Assembly (NCBI RefSeq): GCF_910592395.1
Contig: NC_088308.1
Span: forward strand, 11,115,001 to 11,179,000
Direction of reading: 5' to 3'
DNA length: 64,000 nt
DNA from: Lineus longissimus
Taxonomy: Eukaryota; Nemertea; Pilidiophora; Heteronemertea; Lineidae
This document shows, piece by piece, positions 20,947 to 33,600 of this stretch (the first letter of the stretch is position 1; each line of letters opens with the position of its first letter). The notes beneath the pieces are model-generated. The model saw nothing but the letters and a program-made list of their open reading frames with translations. It was not told the DNA's origin and did not search any database. The translations under genes were made by a program, and so were the position numbers.

Positions 20947-23900
20947 ATGGTAGAAGAAGAGAGAAACAAGCGGAAGCGTAAGATGGTGAACCTGCTTCAC
21001 CAGGTCATTAATATTATGCAAACTGACATTGCCTCGGAGTCGGAGGATGCTGCAAATATGCCTACTCGGACTGACACGATGATCTCGAGTGTCCTCGAGC
21101 ATGTCGAGAATGCGGAGACCAGGCCGCCTGCAGCTGCCCGGCCTGCTGATAGGTTAAGAAGAATGCCAGCTGCCGCTGCTGGCAGCGCAAGCACAGCAAC
21201 AGGCACAGCCACAAGTACTCCTAGTCCTACTCCTAGACCTAGGCAAAGTGCAACTCGAGAATGGCCTAGTACTAGCAGTACTATTGATTCCAGCGCAAGA
21301 GTCACCACCACGGGTAAGCAATACTCCAATAGCATAGTATTAGTAGCCTACTTCAGTACTTGCTATGAGTTATGGTAGCATGAGGCCTAGGCTCAATGGG
21401 CTAGGCATGCTAGGCCTATTTATTAATCTTTATTAATTAGCTAATTGCCATTTGTCCTATATAGGCCTACCATTTTGTAGTTGAATTAACCCTTCGGGAA
21501 TCCTGGGAATGCTTATGTCCCACATGGTATTCAACTTTTCAAAGGGCCAATGTGTTTGATGCTGTCAATTAGGTTCCCTTTTTTAAGGCGATAACTCATA
21601 GTGTGCCCCAAACATGGATTTTCCAGTCTGCGATATACAACTAACACCATGTATATTATATCGGCCCCTACTGGTTCTCGAGGGGGGTTCACTACAATAC
21701 TTACTGCCCCATTTAAAGGGTTGCTTTTGTAGAGAGACTACGTGATATGAAATACAGTTAGGGGCCTCCACCTTGTAAGTAATCAGATCACATTTCCATT
21801 TCATCATTTCCATTATCTTATTAGTTTTTTATTTGTTTCAGACTTTCCATCAGCCATAGCTGAGCACCGGGCATTGTTTCAGCCCTATCCAAGAAGGAAC
21901 ACCACTGCCACTGCTAGTGCTAGTACTAGTACTAGTAGATATAATCGACGACATGTTGGACGCCAAGTATGTGTTGTGTAAACACTGTCTTTCTGTGAAT
22001 ACAGCTATGTACTGATTGTGGTCAATATTACTCTAAACTGCTAAAGTTAGTGATTGTGATATCGTGGTACTGGTAGGGTTAAACTGGCAATGGGAATGTA
22101 ACAAACTGCTTGAAACAACTTGAGAAAGAATGATGTGGTTTTACAATGGTTAAAAGAGTGGTTTTACAATGGTATGCACATCAACCTTTTGAAAGGTGCT
22201 CTGCTGAGACATGCTCTGATATTACCGGGTATCAGAAATGATCAACCAAAGTTTACTGAGCAAAACTGCTGATTGTTCTAAATAATATGATCATGCAAGG
22301 AGACTGGGTTTGTGTTGTCACAACGCTTTATATTGGAATCAGTTGACACCTTAAAAGAACCAAAAAATGCTGCTTTTTTAAAAGACGAAATTCAATTGTA
22401 AATCGAAAATCGGTTTCTGAGTAAGAGCTTGTAACTTTGCACTGAGTTGATTTTGATGAGATGAGAAGATTTTGAAATATTCTTTAAATGGTAGTTTATT
22501 TTTCAGACAAGTCAAGAACGATTCACCGGCACACGAGTTTCCCAGAATGGTAAGTCCTTCCCGCCCTAGCGCATGGTGACAAGGTATCACCTAGTAAAAA
22601 AAGGTTTTAACTTTTCTGATTAAAAAGGCATTAATTGATGCAGAAAAAAAATGCAGGAACCATGTTAATTTCTCTATGAAGTCAATCATGTTAAAGTCCA
22701 CTTTGTAGTAGTGAGATTGCAGTTGCAAACATTTCACCCCTCACCAAGTTTTTCTTATTTTTTAGAAAGAACCATCAAACGCTGGTTTCTCTGTCTGCAC
22801 ACAACAGATGCATGTGTAGTGCCAACAACAACACTAAAGTCCCAGTTATATGACTCAGGCCTGGGAGAAAGGGAAGTTGTATTTAGAATGTGCGATGATG
22901 CTGCTGCTGTGAAGGACAGCATATTCAGGTTTGTTTTTCTCATCTTTTATTAAACTGTCATTGGGTCAGATTTGATTATTCTTTCTTTCTAACATAGCTT
23001 GTTCTTATCCAGCGTACCTGTATTCTCTAGTATTTCAGCTCTGCAAATAGGCCTGTACCATTTGTTTAGATTTGTGTAGTATAACACGGAGATGGAAGAG
23101 TTGCAAAATGGACCTCATTGCCAGGCATACATTCTATTGATAATATCATCAATACGATGCATTTTTGTAATGTTTGGCATTTTGTCAGTCTTGTCTTGTT
23201 TTTAATGATAATGATGTTGGATTCTTAAACTAGTATAGCACAATTCCATGGTTTATCACCTTGCTCAATGCACTTTTAGGACTATTTTTATTATCTCGGT
23301 CTCCGCTGGATTCAATCTAGGCTTTCAATGAGCAGCTACTAACTAAGCGCTCAATCGAACTCCACCGAGGAAGTTCCTAAGTGGCAACTCCCTCGGGAAT
23401 CGAACCCACAACCTCTTCATCATGAGGCCGACGCCACCCTGGTTTTTATCACTAATCTATGATGATCATCATGCACTCTAGTAGAAATAAGAATATAGAT
23501 ATTGAGATATGTGATATTGAGATGTGTGATTTACATTCCTCCTCCGATTTTTTTCAGCACATTTCCGAAACTGGAGCAAACAGGGGGTTTTGAGGTGCTG
23601 AAGGTGAAGGAGGGCAGCCGCACTTGCCTTGATGTTATTCAAGTGGGATCATTCCCCTCTGCAAAGTTGCGGTCCTTTGGCACCAGCTCCTCTACCAAAT
23701 TATACCTTCGGCCATTGCAGAGGGACATCACCCTTGATGAGACTGCCAGTGCTGCAGAGGACCTCGAGGAATGTGTAGAGTGTGGGGAGTACTACCCCAT
23801 AGCTGAAATGCGTTCCCATAAGGAGGATTGCATGGTTAGAGGTTACACATGCTTCAACTAGGTTAAATAGCATTTTCGCGCAGTGCATGTCTATCATTCT

Positions 23901-26900
23901 AACTGATGGCACCACCAGTAAGAAAAGTGCAAAAGAAAGTGTGAAAAAAACACTTTGCCAGCATTTTTCCTGATGCCGTGCTACACCAGTCTTTTCTTTT
24001 AGAGTGCCCCCACCCCTCCCGGAGGAGAACTCTAAATTATCTCTAGGTGACCACACACCCCCCCCCCCCACACTGCCACAAAGGTGCAAAGATTAACCCC
24101 CCCCCCCCCCCCCCCCCCGGAAGAATGAAAGAAATAGCATTCAGATGAAAAGTAGGCAGGTTTATCAAAGTCCCCCCTGAAAAAAGCTACACACCAATTT
24201 CAGAATATTGGCAAACTGGTTATTTTTCTCCATACTTCAGAGATATAATGTTGAATTTGTCGAGGTGCCTTATGCAACACCTACAGATGATGTCCTTGTA
24301 TTCGAGGAACCAATCCTTGAGCCGGTTCAGGATTCGTTTGGATCTGCAGATCTGACCGCTGCCATAGGCAGCATCATTGACAACATGTGAGTACAGAAGT
24401 GTAGTGCATAATTTGGAAGTGCGCCTACACCATTTTTCTTGAAGATATGTGATGTATGGATCCTTATGTACATAGACTATTTAAATATGATATCAATAAT
24501 ATGATGGAAAATAGTTGCAGGTTTTGTATTTAATTCAACTGCTGATTTCTGACTTGGTCCCAAGTAGGCTGCCCTTGGGTGACAGTAATTTGTTCAGCTT
24601 CATATTTCATATTTTGGCCACCATGGGGCACTAACTTAATTGCATTTAAGTTTTAAACAAATTATCAATCATCCATTGTGCTCATGATCATGCCAATTAT
24701 GATAGCCAATATGGGATCTTGGGTATGGATCTAGAAATCCTCCCAACAATTTCCCCTTTTCATGTGACAAACTTTGTTTATCTTCCTTGTTCTTCTCTCT
24801 GCTTCGTGTCCTTGGTCAGCTGGTGAGCATTGTTTTTAATATCATTCACCATTTTAATTACAGCACAGCTGAAGACCCGAAGGCAGTATTGGCCGAGTAT
24901 ACAAAAGCCTTTTTACAGGGCAGACCACTTGATGTCGATGTTGAAAGATCTTTGACAATGGTGGGCGATGTTGAAGAAATCTTCTTGGACAGGGAGGAAA
25001 TTTTTCCAACTGCATTCAGTGAACTGATGCGAGGGCATGTAAATCGCAGGCTCCCTCTCCGGGTCAACCTACTCGGAGAGGATGTTGATGATTTAGGTGG
25101 GCCAAGACGAGAGGTCCTGACCCTGCTCCACAGGGAGGTACTCAATAATTTTGTGGCCAATGGATCATTGGTCACAAATCCCGCATTTGTTCGGCAGAAA
25201 AAAATTTGAGTTTGCGGGAATGATCTGTGGTAAGTCCATTCTCAATGGAACGAATAAACAAACAGACAATAAAACATGAACCTGTCATTTTGAAAAGATG
25301 TTGAACCAGAGATTCTCATCGGCTGATTATGAGTATTTGCCAAGATCGTCCAATAGGATCTGCTAGCCAAAATTACATCATCATCTAGAATTTCAAAAGT
25401 TACTCGGGGTTACCATGGTTACAGTCCAGTCTCGAGAGAAAAAGTAACTTTTTGCAGAGTTGGGGTCAAGGAGTTCAGATGTAATAAAATATTGTAGAGT
25501 TTTATATCATATCATTGGACTGAAATTATGAATTGCATATGAAGCTACAATAAATAGGCATATTGTAAAGCCTTCATTCGAGAGACAATACACCTAGGAA
25601 TTCTTCTCGCTTTTCAGCCCTATGCCTTCTCCAGGGAGGTCCACTGCCAAAGTTCTTCGGGCAAGATGTCGTGCAACATATGACATTAAATGGTGGGAAC
25701 GCTTCAGATGAATTGAAGCAGTTCATCAGAGGTTTGGATCTTTATGGAATAGTCAAGGTATATAGACTAGTCTACATGTACATTACTGGTACTAGCATTT
25801 TTTCAATGTGTATAACAAAACATCAGTTATCCTCCCAGGATTTTGATTAACTATGTTAACCAAATTCTGATTCTGCATTCTATGCATCACTACATGTGTA
25901 CAGTCTTAGTCAATTCGTTGTTAATTGATCCAAGAGCATTAATCTTTCAGCATTTTCCCAAAATTCACTGTTCCGCTGTGAACAAACATTATGAAAACTT
26001 GTGATAGAGGACATCATGAGTTCGGGTAACAGCAATAACCAAGACCGAATGTGTGTTTGGAGAATTGTGAAACAATGAATGATTTTTTCCTTCAAATTTG
26101 AATGTTTGAAGTCTGAATCATACATACACTGTAAACGTACTTTATGGATGGCTTCTCAAAAAGTCTCGACGAGCATGTTCAGCTTGAAAGAAGAAAGTAT
26201 CAGACTGAAACATGGTCCCAACAAGCAGTCAGTACTAGTATTATTAGCTAGCGCTGAGAGGGATGACTGCATTTCCCAGGGGTATCTGCATAAACGCCTC
26301 CACTGTTTGCTGATAATGTTTAGTCTCTCATTTCAGCTGATGGATAAAAACCCAGAATGCCGTATTTTCTTCAACAAGGATATGGAGAAAGAGACACCTC
26401 TGTCTGTATCGATTTTACTGAACCTGTTCCTCCCAACCCAGTATTCTGCTAATGGGTCTAATAGGAGACAGAAAGAAAAGGCGGCTATGAAATTCTTCAC
26501 TAAATGGCTTCGTGAAGTTGAAGGTAAGAATTGTTGAAAGAGGCTTCAGTCTTTTAAAGAACTCTACATGTATGTTCACATGGGGACAGGATATTGAATA
26601 AATAATTACATGAGAACATATACCAATCATAAATTCCGACTTATTATGCATTTATTCTGCACTGCTTGATCGAAGATGTAGAAGTCATTGCTCCTGCCTC
26701 ATAAGGTTTATTCACTCAGGCCACGAGTTCTGAAAAATATTAAAATTAAGTTACATGGTGTTTGGCAGGTATACTACTACTAGAATGTATGTCATAGTTT
26801 TGCAAGTGCCTCGGTGTATTATTGTACAATTGGACCCAATTCCATTTTAATCTTTACTTTCAGCTTGCAACAGGTATTTCATTCAACCAGGAGGAGAGGA

Positions 26901-27180
26901 GTCTCCTTCCAAAATAGACCTTGGCGACGCTCTGAGGTTTGTAACTGGGTGTGAACGCATCCCGTTATTTGGCTTCTCACCAAAACCAACAATGATTTTT
27001 GTGATAAAGGATTCAAGTGACCCAAATGTATTCCTCTTATCAGCCTCAACATGTACAAACATGTTGAGAATGCCCGTGGAAGGAAATGCTCTCTCACAGT
27101 TGGATGAACAATCCATGTTTCGTGTCTTCGATACATCATTCAGCTGTGACGGCTTCATGAAGGAAAGAATGGACACATGA
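20947..27180 (+). CDS. HECT-domain E3 ubiquitin ligase (transposon cargo, one frameshift)
   Basis: Ten exons with GT-AG borders: 20947-21313, 21842-21966, 22507-22549, 22766-22928, 23558-23834, 24241-24386, 24864-25229, 25618-25757, 26337-26523 and 26864-27180. All phases join. Exon 7 alone is one base too long, because of an A7 run at 25,198-25,204 that creates a premature stop. With six A the frame runs on to the donor. The product would be about 709 residues. The N-terminus is Ser/Thr/Ala-rich. A globular part follows (TIKRWFLCLH, KLYLRPLQRD), then a C2HC finger near residue 310 (CVECGEYYP, H, C). The HECT domain covers about 375-709, with DLGGPRREVLTLLHRE, ALCLLQGGPLPKFF, LRFVTGCERIPLFGF and the catalytic cysteine in ASTCTN near residue 667. 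HECT ligases form a thioester with ubiquitin before transfer to substrate. The closest style is the G2E3-like group. The first ATG is chosen as start; it lies 165 bp inside the TIR. Confidence 0.82.
23330..23445 (-). mobile_element. tRNA-derived SINE remnant
   Basis: On the minus strand the stretch contains a B-box-like GGTTCGATTCCC, preceded by GTGGCGTCGGCCTCATGATG, an A-box/anticodon-arm-like phrase. It lies in an intron of the HECT gene. The folding was not checked, and it could be a decayed tRNA-like sequence of other origin. Confidence 0.45.
24057..24118. repeat. Poly-C tracts in HECT intron 5
   Basis: Two runs of more than ten C lie close together, separated by an ACACTGCCAC-type spacer. 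Tract lengths in such runs are unreliable in assemblies. Confidence 0.8.
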
Positions 27181-27353
27181 AGTTAAAACAGGAAAAACAA
27201 ATTTTGCCTCCTCATCAGGGTGGACTCAATTTGTCCTTGTTTGTTGAAATAGGGACAAATGCACCTTTGGTTTTGCGAAAAACTGAAATTGCCTTGGTGT
27301 TTAAACACACTGATTTAACTGCTTCGATTATTTGAAATACATTGAATATCTTC

Positions 27354-27413
27354 TTTATTCATGAGTGCAACACAACATATATTTTAGCTGTACACATTTA
27401 CCCGATCTTTATT
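27354..27413 (-). promoter_or_regulatory. Candidate polyadenylation signals of the transposase gene
   Basis: On the minus strand AATAAA occurs at 27,413-27,408 and 27,359-27,354, about 200-260 bp after the transposase stop at 27,615. Both lie between the two convergent genes. Confidence 0.45.
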
Positions 27414-27614
27414 GATAAGATATCTCACTTAAACCCATGCATCATGCTTACATGTGGGCAAAGCAGTTTCTTTTGTAGTGAATTATGTATTTGTGTTTCA
27501 AAGAGCCATTGTCTGACAAAGTAGTTATACAGAGGTTGCGTAACTTTCCATTTTAGACAGAGTTGCAGCTAATTATGAGTGTACTCAACAACTGTATGAG
27601 CAGTAGATACATTT

Positions 27615-30600
27615 TTAGTATGTTTGAGGAGGCAGGAGTGAACTCATATGTTCCCTCATAAGTCTATAAGTGTTCATTCCCCATTCATCTTCAACATCAT
27701 TGGGATCAAACTGTTCATAAACCCTTGCAATCTCTTCAGCACCAAATGTAACTTGAACATTTTCCACAATGACTCCTGCATCAGTGACCGTTTCATCTGG
27801 GAATGGGGCCTCTGCATCTATTCCAAAATGTGCTGCTTGTTCCTGAAAAAAAACAGGAATACTTATAGGAATTTTACATCCACGAGTACCAATGCATCTT
27901 CATGTAATGCACAAAATGTAGAATTCACACTAACCAGTTGATAAGCCGTTTGACGATACATTTATGTCTACATACATTTCAATGCTTTAATTCAAAACTC
28001 CTCAACCACTGAACTTCCTTAAAAAACACGAGAGGAAGGAAATCACTGAAAATGTTATGAAATAGATTTCAGTTGACCTACTTTGATGATTTACTGAATA
28101 ACAGCTGAGCACCAGGCCCTTTTGTTGTGATGGTATGAAGACGCAGAGAACAATCATGTGGGGGAGATGATCAATTACTTATTATTTATCTCGGAGAGAT
28201 AACAGTACTTAATATTGGTGACACTATTTACGCTAAAGAGCACACAGTCGATGAATCCATCAACTGTATGGTTAGACAATATGTCTACTGAAGATCGCGC
28301 AAAATACTTTGTGTACTCTTGTGGCATACGAGATACAGGTATACATGCATGACATGGTCTTACTTATAGAGAGCAAACCATGATGACCTTTACTGATACC
28401 ATACACTAATTCAGAATCTCATATTTGGTACACTGTACATATCCATGTATATAGGTCATTCTTTCATCGAATGCTTATTTTCTCATATCACTTATTCATG
28501 TTATTCATTTAAATTCATGTTCGAGTTTCTCACAATTGTTGTTCATTTAGGGCCACGTTCATGCACATCTGAATTTGTTAATTGCTGTGTGATATTTTGA
28601 GCATTTTTGAACAATATCCTGATGGAGTTGTGGCCTTTGCATTATTACCATTGGAGGATGCAGTTTTTAAAAAAATGACTTTTTCTCATGAGAAGTTTTC
28701 ATTCAAATCCCAGGATCAAAGGACCACACCGCACTCCATAAAATTAGTTAAGACTTAGCTACATGAAGTGAAACCCTAGTCAAATTCTGTTGGTGAACAA
28801 AAAAGAGTTTTAGTTAAAAAGTAGGGCATGTGCATTATAGTTTTATTTTTTCATAATTGTTTAATTTCTTAACATTTACTAGTCAATGCTAGTTCATTTC
28901 AAGTTATATGGATAAAGTTACAAATATCTTAGAATTCTATCAATATTCATGTTGTTCATTTGCAATATTGTAAATCATGTTAAATGTTTGTTACTAATAG
29001 AGAATTGAAATGTCCTGGTATGATATGTCCATAGTGAAATCACTTTGAAAGGCCATTATTTGTGACTCTTCAGCAATTGATCCTTGCTACCATACTGTAC
29101 TGTCTTTTTTTATTTAGGGTCGCTGAATATTATAAACCAATGGTTAGGTTGTAACCCATGCCACATTTTTATACTCTAATATTAACTAGTATGTAGTACA
29201 TTTAATACCAATAGTATTGCATTCAAATAAATGATCTATTTTTTAAAGAAGACTTCATTTTCAGTCTCTCAACTCACAGTCTCTAACCATAGAGGCAAAT
29301 ACACTGCCATACATGGTCTTGGACTGAGAAGATTCCTGATGATGTTAATACCTTAGAGCGTTATATCATAAAAATATGGAACTGATTATTCATACGGCAG
29401 GATCGTGCCTACACCGATGATTCGGCGCTGTGCATCGTGTTATTGCTGACATTATTTGTACGGCAAGATTAGTTTTGACAGAACTTCGACGTCAGCGGCA
29501 TACCAATAATAACCACAGTCACATCGCCGTGCCTTGAAATATTTCTTCACTGCATGCACAGCCATGCCAGATGAATAACATCCAGTATTGTAACTTTTTT
29601 TTTGTGTATGAATAAAAGTGGTGGGGGCACTGGAAGATCACACCCTTTTGAACCCCTTGGAACCCCCATCATCATTCAGGAAATTGGAAGTACCAGACCA
29701 CCAAATTATTGATGAAGATATATAAAGTACATTTCGTACCTCATTTAGCAATTCAAAGTATTCGATTGCAATTGCATCTCCTCCATCAAGAGTGGATAGG
29801 CCTTTAATAAACAGCTGTTTTGGAGTCTTATGCCTTTCTGTGCGAAGTTTATGGTTGTTCCAAGCCTCAGTGAACCGTGCCAGTGCTAGGTTTATTCTTG
29901 AACCATAAATGTAGTGGAGACAGAAAAGATCAATATCGCTGTCACAGTTCAGAATGCCTTCATCCTCTAAGTTGATGAACAGGCCATAAAATGTGGATAC
30001 AACAGTTGTGTAAACGTCCCGCCACATCCTCTCAATACGGGAGTTGTGAACACTCTTTCCAGTTATGAATGAGCCACGATTAAGACCCCGCAATGGATGA
30101 CACAGCATCCATTCTGCAACATCTCTATTCTCAACCCCTTTGTCAGCACGAACTCTTGATGGAAGTCCCCATGTATTCACTGCTTCCTGGAAGGCATGTA
30201 GCACTGTGGAAGACTTGTTATTGGTACTGCATTTTAGATACACAATGAGGCGGCCAAAACCATCAACTCCTCCATGGATTACGAATTTCCATCTGAAATG
30301 AAAAAAAATCACTTGAGTGGAAAATTTCTATCCATGAAGTCGCATGTGTAAACTTCAAAACCTTGATGTTTTGTGCCAGTGTTGGTTGAGGCTGGGCTCA
30401 ATTATCGGAAATAGTGCTACATATGCACATCCCTATCACTCCCACCCAAAAGAGATATGCACATACAATTACGCATACACGTTCACCATCAGTTAGGTGT
30501 TCTTACATTCTTTACCGAGCTAAGTGCCTTTTGTTGTTAGCCAGCATAAGCGTACCAACAGTGTATATGTGGGTATAGATTACCCAAAAGAACAAATGAA

Positions 30601-33600
30601 TGCATTGTATTGCAGTATCTACACGTGTTTTCACATGAGTGTTTTCAACGATTAGTTGGACGCTTTACCATAACTTTTTAACGAGGTACGTGTCCTATGA
30701 TGACCTTGAACTTAGGTCCACCTAATTAATTGGGTCGTTTTGTATATGTCCCCTTATAACACCCCTTGTTACTGTAGAAAACTACCTTCATATCAATGCA
30801 CTGGATCTGACTGTTTTGTTTAGAAAATGACACTCTTGGCAACTTGGGGACAAAAACACAGACATAGTGTTTTGCGCTACCATAATCATGATAATAGGGA
30901 GTTTTCGCAAAGCCCCGGAGATGTCAACGCGAACACCTGTCCCACTGCTGTTCGACATACTTATAAGGAGATCCAAATTTAGGGTAGGCGTTCACGTTGG
31001 CGTCGGGGGATTGGCGAAAACTCCCTATTAGCAGCACAATACAATCAGCAGAAAATGTGTTTAGGCTTTGAACGCGCGAGGTTACATATAGGCCTAGTTG
31101 CAGTGGGGGGGGGGGGGGGTGCACGAAGCACCTCCCCTTTAGTCCGAGAGGAGCGCCGTTTTTTTTCCAGTGTGCCTCTCCAAGCAATTCCTAATGTAAG
31201 CTAGCCCTCGGAAAACAAATTTTGAAATAGTAAATATAATCCAATTCCAATTTTTCGAGGAGGGCCCCAGTTATTGAATCAGCTCCATACAGTCATATTA
31301 TGTCATCATGATTAAAATGTGCATGCGGTAACATAAATCTGTTTTTCTTAAAAAACAAGTCATGATGCCTATATATCCTATTATGAGGACTTCGATCGAG
31401 TTGTGGGCCAAATTAATGCAAGTCCTCTTTCTCCAATATTCACCCTTAAATGTCCCAAGGGCCGTTGAGATCAAGCAGCATGATCCGAATGGTTAAAAAC
31501 GTAGATGCGACTCCCAAGTATTTACTTTAACGATTTGGTCCTGGATTGAGGGAGGCCCCCCCCCCCTGCACTTGTGGTGAATACGGCCTTGTCTGTATAG
31601 AGAGCCATTGAATTTAAACCTAGTGAAAATTCATCCCTGCACGAATGAGTTTTTGGTCATTCTCAGTTAAGTTGACTTCAATGTTTTTTTTACTCTATTA
31701 AGTGGACACGAAGTGCGTTAAGTGGCCAAAGGCTGGTCCACTTTATACGGTCGAGACATAACGCTTTAAAATGCCTTAATCGATGGAGATACAGCGTCCT
31801 GGAAAATGTCCCCATAACCTTGAGCACTGGTCAATTGAAAATTGGATGCATGCTCAAATCTGGGACACCTTACCCCGCAATCAACTGTCCACGATTATAG
31901 TTCAGGGATAATCCTTGTACTTAAAGGGGGCCAAGGATGGTGGTCTGTTGAATAATTTTGGCAGTGTCAGCACAGCAGGTTGCCATTGTCTCTCACTCCG
32001 AGACCAAATGCAGATTACGTAGGATTACTATACAGGTCGGGTTATCCAAGCTATCGAGGTAATCGGGGTTACGAAAAAACCTCCGCTGGAAGATCAAATC
32101 CTCTTATTGCTAAGAGTTGCATGGTTCCTCCAGCGCAACTCTCTACGTAAAGCGACAAGAAAATTAACGTGAATATCAGTACATGTATTGGACTTGGAAA
32201 GCTATTAAGTTGTTTCTAATTTGCAAGTCATATGTATGGCTTTACACTAGCATATCACCTTTCTCAAAAAGACTAATCAAATAACAAGTGATTTGGATTG
32301 ATTGCCAATGCAACTAAAATGCAAGTTACGGTACATGGATGGATTGCCATCACATGTCAAATGCTATAACTTGCAACTCTAGTAAGCGACAAGAAAATTA
32401 ACGTGAATATTAGTACATGCATTGAACTTGGAAAGCTATCACAGTTGTTTCTAATTTGCAAGTCATACACTGTCTAGGTTCTAGCCAGATCTTGTTATAG
32501 ATTTGTGATTTTGATGGATTGCCATCACTTATCAAATCTTATTATTCTGTGACATTCGAATGAATTTACATATTAATACCACATTTATCATCACAAACCT
32601 GAGCAGACATGATTTTGGAGGACACCAAATAGAAAAAATTATGATGGCCTTTCCTAGCAAGGAAACGCAAAGCCTGGTCTTCGGGGGAATTTTCATCAAT
32701 TTAGGACAACCTGAAAATGTGATTTGGTTGGTTGACCATTGCATATTATCTAGATATTTCCCATTTTTTCCTTTGACTTCTTCAACAAGGCGTTTCGTGC
32801 ATTGCTTTCCGATTTGATCATATGCTGAACTCATCTTTTTATCTGAGCGTCAGCTCTGCCTCGCAGGACTGGAATATTACCAAATACTCTCGAAATATCA
32901 TTTTGGCGAGAGATTCGTTAATTCAAGAGGTGTCTCTTGAATCCCAGTTCTAATGCAGTCAGTTCTTCCTTTGTCCATCTTACCCTCTGCGTCTTTCCTC
33001 TGACAGTTGCTTTACCTTTTTTTCTAGGCATCTCCATACTATCATTTCCTGAATCACATTCAGATGATGAGCTGCTACTGCTGGCTTTATAATTTGAATC
33101 CATGGCTGAATCATTATGTTCATCAGAGTCCGGTTCTATATTTCTAATCTTTTTTCCCTTTCGAGCCGTTCGTCTTGGAAGAGAATCCGGAGAACGGTCG
33201 GGTGAATCATCAGGCGGCAATTTATTGGATTTTCTCGGTTTACCTTGTTTTCCTGTCAACTTCTTTTTCAACTTCCGCGTTTTGGTCCTCCTTTAGCCAC
33301 TGAATCATCAGCATGTTGACATTCAACGCCATCTTCACTGTCACTGTTTTTTTCGCTTTCGTCTTTTGTTCTTTGTCTTCCCAACCATACCATTGGAATC
33401 ACTGGCATGTTCACTTTGAACACTGCATTCACCATCCTCCTCATCCCAATCAACATCATCTTTTTCATCAAAAGCAGTCCTAGGAATATCTGAAACAAAT
33501 TTATTTCGTAACTGTTAAAACTTTAAAGAAACAAACGTATCAACATTCCAAATTTGACCCCATATGACCTTGACATTGATTACAGAAAGCATAATGGTGT

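Noticed and set aside
20997-21335. Minus-strand 112-codon frame with leucine/valine-rich stretch
   Set aside because: It is antisense to HECT exon 1, which has good splice continuity on the plus strand.
24858-25175. Minus-strand 105-codon frame
   Set aside because: It is antisense to the HECT exon 7 coding region.
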